From assembly GCF_030272615.1 (NCBI RefSeq), contig NC_081412.1, positions 671,674,852-671,734,851 on the forward strand: a stretch of 60,000 nucleotides of DNA, read 5' to 3'. A model generated the notes under the pieces. The model was not told where the DNA came from, searched no databases, and saw only the letters and a program-made list of their open reading frames with translations. The stretch is from Cryptomeria japonica (lineage: Eukaryota; Streptophyta; Pinopsida; Cupressales; Cupressaceae). The translations under genes were made by a program, and so were the position numbers. Below, piece by piece: positions 56,976 to 60,000 of the stretch. How positions within the stretch are numbered: the stretch's first letter is position 1; each line of letters opens with the position of its first letter.

Positions 56976-57015
56976 GGTTGAACCTTGAACCTTGAACCTA
57001 TCCGCAGGTTCAACC
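56976..57015. repeat. GGTTCAA hairpin 3
   Basis: TTGAACCT (56992-56999) and AGGTTCAA (57006-57013), stem 8, loop 6. An alternative 10-bp arm GGTTGAACCT (56976-56985) pairs with AGGTTCAACC (57006-57015). Confidence 0.88.
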
Positions 57016-57303
57016 GACAAGTTCATTGGAGCAGAAAAGGTGAAACATAAAAGAATAAAAGGTGCATGATTAAAGAGGGATCAAACTGAATGAGTGAAAA
57101 AAAATTAAATACACATTATTTTGTTCAAAACAAATAATGGGTAACAATATCCTTGTTTGTATGTTTTCATTTGATCTACAATTGAAGTTGTCATAGTCTG
57201 AGAATTAGTTTGCAAGTGACAATATGACAGTTTGCAAGAATGCATTGCATTCATTTGCCTTTAATTATTTTGGGTTTTCATCTCAATTATTTCTCTATGT
57301 TGA

Positions 57304-58163
57304 TGTTAGGTGATGTTATGTTGTGCATCTGCAAGACCTTTGGTTCTCCACATCATGTATTGAGTGAGTTTGGTTGGTGTGTTTTAAATTGTTCCATCCT
57401 TTGGATCTGACCTATGTAGTTATGCTCGATGTGGTAGAATGAAGAGTTGTAGGAATTAATCAAGGATGGCTAGGAAGGTGTTGTAATTCTTCACATGTTC
57501 CATTTTTCCTTTCTTCATTGCATTGCAACTTGTTTTTGGGATGACTATTTATATCCTACATGTCACTTCTAATTAGGTTGATGTAATTGATATTTCTTTG
57601 GTTACAAATGGTATATAATGATGAAATATATTTGGAGGATTATACATATTGTATGAAGGAGATGCAAAGTTATGTATGGTATATCTTGTATGTGCAAAGC
57701 TTCACAAATGTAGTTAAGAAATGATGAAGTTTGTTTTAAATTTGTAACAACAATGGATTGTATTCAAAATATTAGAGGATGTGTTTTTCCATAGATCAAT
57801 TATTTTGATTCATTATATTTAGATATTTTGTATCTTTAAATGAATAAGTAATCTCAATGGTTGCAATTGCATTACATATTTCTATAAGGTTGTTAACCTT
57901 AGTCTTGGAAGCCCAATTCAAGAGTAGTGAGTTTCCTTTGCCTTGAGCCTAAAATTTTGTTACCTCTTTACATATTGTGGGATATTTCTCTCTGTATTTT
58001 GTCTCTAATTGGGGTTTCCAAATAAAATCTTGGTGTTCATGTGTGATATCTCTTTTGTATTTTAGTTCTTTTGTTTTTAACATGTAATTGTAAAGAATGA
58101 TTATAGTTAGTTAATTTTAATATATGTTCACCCCCTCCTCTTAGGATCCAAAAGTGTTCAACA
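57304..58163 (+). repeat. I 5' LTR (start inferred)
   Basis: The end is set by the CACCCCCTCCTCTTAGGATCC-type terminus and TTCAACA before the primer site. The start is a guess from a TGTTAGG and the expected length; no second copy is available to confirm it. Confidence 0.45.
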
Positions 58164-58165
58164 AT

Positions 58166-58177
58166 TTGTATCAGAGT
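58166..58177 (+). promoter_or_regulatory. Primer-binding site of I (degraded)
   Basis: TTGTATCAGAGT, ten of twelve bases of the initiator tRNA-Met site, two bases after the LTR end. Confidence 0.75.
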
Positions 58178-58229
58178 AAAATTATTGAAGAAATAGTCTA
58201 ACAACTAAAGAATATATGGTATTTGAACA

Positions 58230-59060
58230 TAATGTTTGAATCTAAAGATTTGGATTCTTTACAATTACATGATTGAGATATTAAAGTAGTTGTATATCTT
58301 AATGATAATTAAGGCTAGCTCTATCATATCTTGGTGATTATCAAGAAAAATCTCAAGAAGGCAAAAGAACATGTTTTCCATCTAAAAAGGCAAATTTATG
58401 AAGGAAGATCATTGATGATCTTGAAATAAAGATACATAACAAATCTAGAGAGTGCACTAGGCTTGAAGAAGAAATGACTATGTTGAGGAAAGAATTTAAA
58501 TAGGCAAAAGAACAAAATGATAAGAACCTGGAGATCATATTCTGTAACAATATGCTTAATGAGATGTTAAGCGAGTAGAAACCATCCTTGACAAAGGTAG
58601 AATTTGTTTTGACAAAGGTTTCAATCTAGTTTGAAACAAGAAGAGTTTTATGAAGCCTCCTCCTGCTTAAACTAGGTACTCATCATCATTTAATGGTAAC
58701 TATTTTTGTGTAATAAGCTTGGAGAACTAGTGAATGTAGAAGTCAAATCAGATCTCAACCATTTATTGGTCAATGCTAAAATTTCAATAAGTTAGGACCT
58801 AAGGCAAATGATTGCAGAAATAAAATGGTAAGGAATGGGTGTTTGAATACAAACCATGGTTGAAATGTTAAGTCTCTCAATATATATTGGTATAGATGCA
58901 AAAAAATTGGGAACAAGCCTATTGAGTGAAAGTCTAATGTTAGAAAGAATAAATGTGGTCTACAACAAGGTATAACTTGTTATAACTGGAATAAGTTAGG
59001 ACATATTTATGGGTTCATCAAAGGAAAGAATGAGATGTGTCATCCAGTCCAATAAAGAAG
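58230..59060 (+). pseudogene. I ORF1: Gag-like remnant
   Basis: Lys/Glu-rich coil-like text lies at 58340-58600. Knuckle remnants follow, such as NKLGPKANDCRNK near 58785-58822, YWYRCKKIGNKP near 58888-58922 and TCYNWNKLGHIYGF near 58973-59015. The order and wording (for example GITCYNWNKLGHI against VTCYACNKIGPI) follow A ORF1. No complete knuckle is left. Confidence 0.6.
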
Positions 59061-59295
59061 ATTAATGTAAATGAAGAAAATGAGATGTAGAAGACATTCT
59101 TTAAGAAATATGATGAGAATATTGAAGGAAAGGCTATGGATGGGTTACTACCTTCTGGTGATTTTCAAAGCATTATGGATGTTTGTAGTAATCCATAGAG
59201 GTGTGTAACATTTTTGGCAAAATAAAGTATCAAATTTTTTAGTATTGTAATAAAATGCATTTAAGGCAAAAAAAACTTAAGTAGGTAAAAGTAAT

Positions 59296-59333
59296 ATATA
59301 TATATATATATATCTTTTTTTTTTTTCATTTTG
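59296..59333. repeat. (AT)n run and poly-T
   Basis: About nine AT units followed by TC and a run of T. Simple sequence within element I. Confidence 0.9.
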
Positions 59334-59439
59334 ATCACTTGTGATCTTGTAAATTTTAGAGCTATAGTATGTTAAAAATATTTTTGGTGCAAACACTACT
59401 GACTAGAAAATAGAAGTATTTTTTAGAGTTTGTGTTGTT

Positions 59440-60000
59440 TAGTTTGTTTGACCAAGATGGCTAAACCAATTGTTATCAACATTTCTCTAAAGCTACAAAT
59501 TAATTTCAAATCCTATCCATTTGTATGATGGAGAAAGATATAGAACGTTCTTAGTTGAAGGTGTTGATAGATGTAGTGTATATAGAGGATGTTAAGGCTT
59601 ACATCCATGTGCCCTTAATAGAGGTTAGTTATGAAAATTTTAATGATTTGTGAATATCACTAGTAGAAGATCACTTGATGATATTTAAACAATAGTATAA
59701 GCACATTATAGAGATGGGTATGAACATATAGAAGGAGTTTCTTGATTTCAGATATGAGTATGCATGGATAAGAATATTTTATGTCACATTCATGATAATG
59801 TGATGTACTTAGATTGGCCAAACAATATTAGGGAGGATTACATTAGGGATTTGACAAGATAGTGCTCCTTCAACATTATCCCTATGTTGAAGATGGTGAA
59901 GAATGAGGCAACCACTAAACTAACTAGTTCAATGTTTGATATTAGAGGGCTATGACTCTAGAGAAAATTGTTGATTTGGGTGTCTAGTATGCAACTACGG
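59440..60000 (+). pseudogene. I ORF2: N-terminal remnant of the family A protein
   Basis: DVVYIEDVKAYIHVPLIEV (59564-59620) aligns with GVVYAEDPRIYIHCNILEL of A-plus. YLDWPNNIRED (near 59806-59840) aligns with FWLDAIQKITKE. KMVKNEATTKLTSSMFDIRG (near 59890-59950) aligns with KKVSNDLVTKLTSATSDKRS. The three matches are in the same order and at similar spacing, so homology is convincing despite frame changes. The remaining part is outside the window. Confidence 0.7.

Larger units (their letters stand above)
56265..57303. other. No gene; region of GGTTCAA hairpins
   Basis: This lies upstream of ORF J on its strand. It contains three inverted repeats listed separately. No ORF over 60 codons. The segment could be the leader or promoter side of the unit that carries J. 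Confidence 0.45.
57304..60000 (+). mobile_element. Element I: old relative of family A, truncated by window end
   Basis: An LTR (start inferred at TGTTAGGTG, 57304) ends GTTCAACA at 58163, followed by a degraded primer site, a Gag-like region with decayed zinc knuckles and, from about 59440, text homologous to the N-terminus of A ORF2. Stops are dense in all frames. The inferred LTR length (about 860 bp) is close to that of A. The 3' part and any target duplication lie outside the window. Confidence 0.65.

Noticed and set aside
56960-57030. tRNA gene suggested by GGTTCAA (B-box-like)
   Set aside because: No A box at the right distance, no cloverleaf, and the motif recurs as inverted repeats rather than as a T-loop.
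1-60000. Host protein-coding genes
   Set aside because: Every frame with recognisable motifs belongs to a transposable element; J is the only open question, and its setting is repeat-like.

Overview
The window is plant nuclear DNA made almost entirely of old, nested LTR retrotransposons. I see no host gene, tRNA, rRNA or CRISPR array. The AT-richness, the age of the elements (stop codons and frameshifts everywhere, diverged LTR pairs) and the depth of nesting suggest a large, slowly purged genome such as a conifer or other gymnosperm. That is an inference from style; nothing here fixes the species.

Layout. (1) 1-6660: decayed 3' ends of two Gypsy-type elements (called L and K here), each with a purine tract followed by an LTR starting TGTAG, plus tandem repeats and a microsatellite. 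(2) 7291-9475: a small, internally deleted Copia-type element (G, minus strand) with a perfect CATAA target-site duplication. (3) 9729-37168: one Copia element (B, minus strand) expanded to about 27 kb by four insertions: solo LTR E (plus), internally deleted Copia C (plus, perfect ACCAA duplication), solo LTR D (minus, ATTTT) and element A-minus (21683-35727), which is itself split by a complete Copia F (22829-30341). (4) 38582-56264: a long unrecognised minus-strand reading frame (J), split by a chromodomain-type Gypsy element H (39751-54252, perfect CCAAG duplication). H's 5' LTR is split in turn by element A-plus (46483-53074, perfect TAAAC duplication). (5) 56700-57015: three GGTTCAA hairpins. 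(6) 57304-60000: a third, much older relative of A (element I), cut by the window end.

Most interesting content. Family A (A-plus, A-minus, and distantly I) has the LTRs, tRNA-iMet primer site and purine tract of the surrounding Copia elements, but no protease, integrase or reverse transcriptase. It carries a coiled-coil/zinc-knuckle Gag-like ORF1 and a roughly 1000-codon ORF2 of unknown function: a conserved N-terminal domain, a basic cluster, an acidic low-complexity middle and a coiled-coil C-terminus. ORF2 is recognisable in all three copies, so it looks like a conserved accessory protein of a non-autonomous retrotransposon lineage, presumably mobilised by Copia enzymes of the F, G or B type.

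Several in-frame TAG stops in A-plus lie where A-minus has CAG, as expected from deamination at methylated CHG sites. All polyproteins here are dead copies. Boundaries given with target-site duplications are firm; those called approximate are not.
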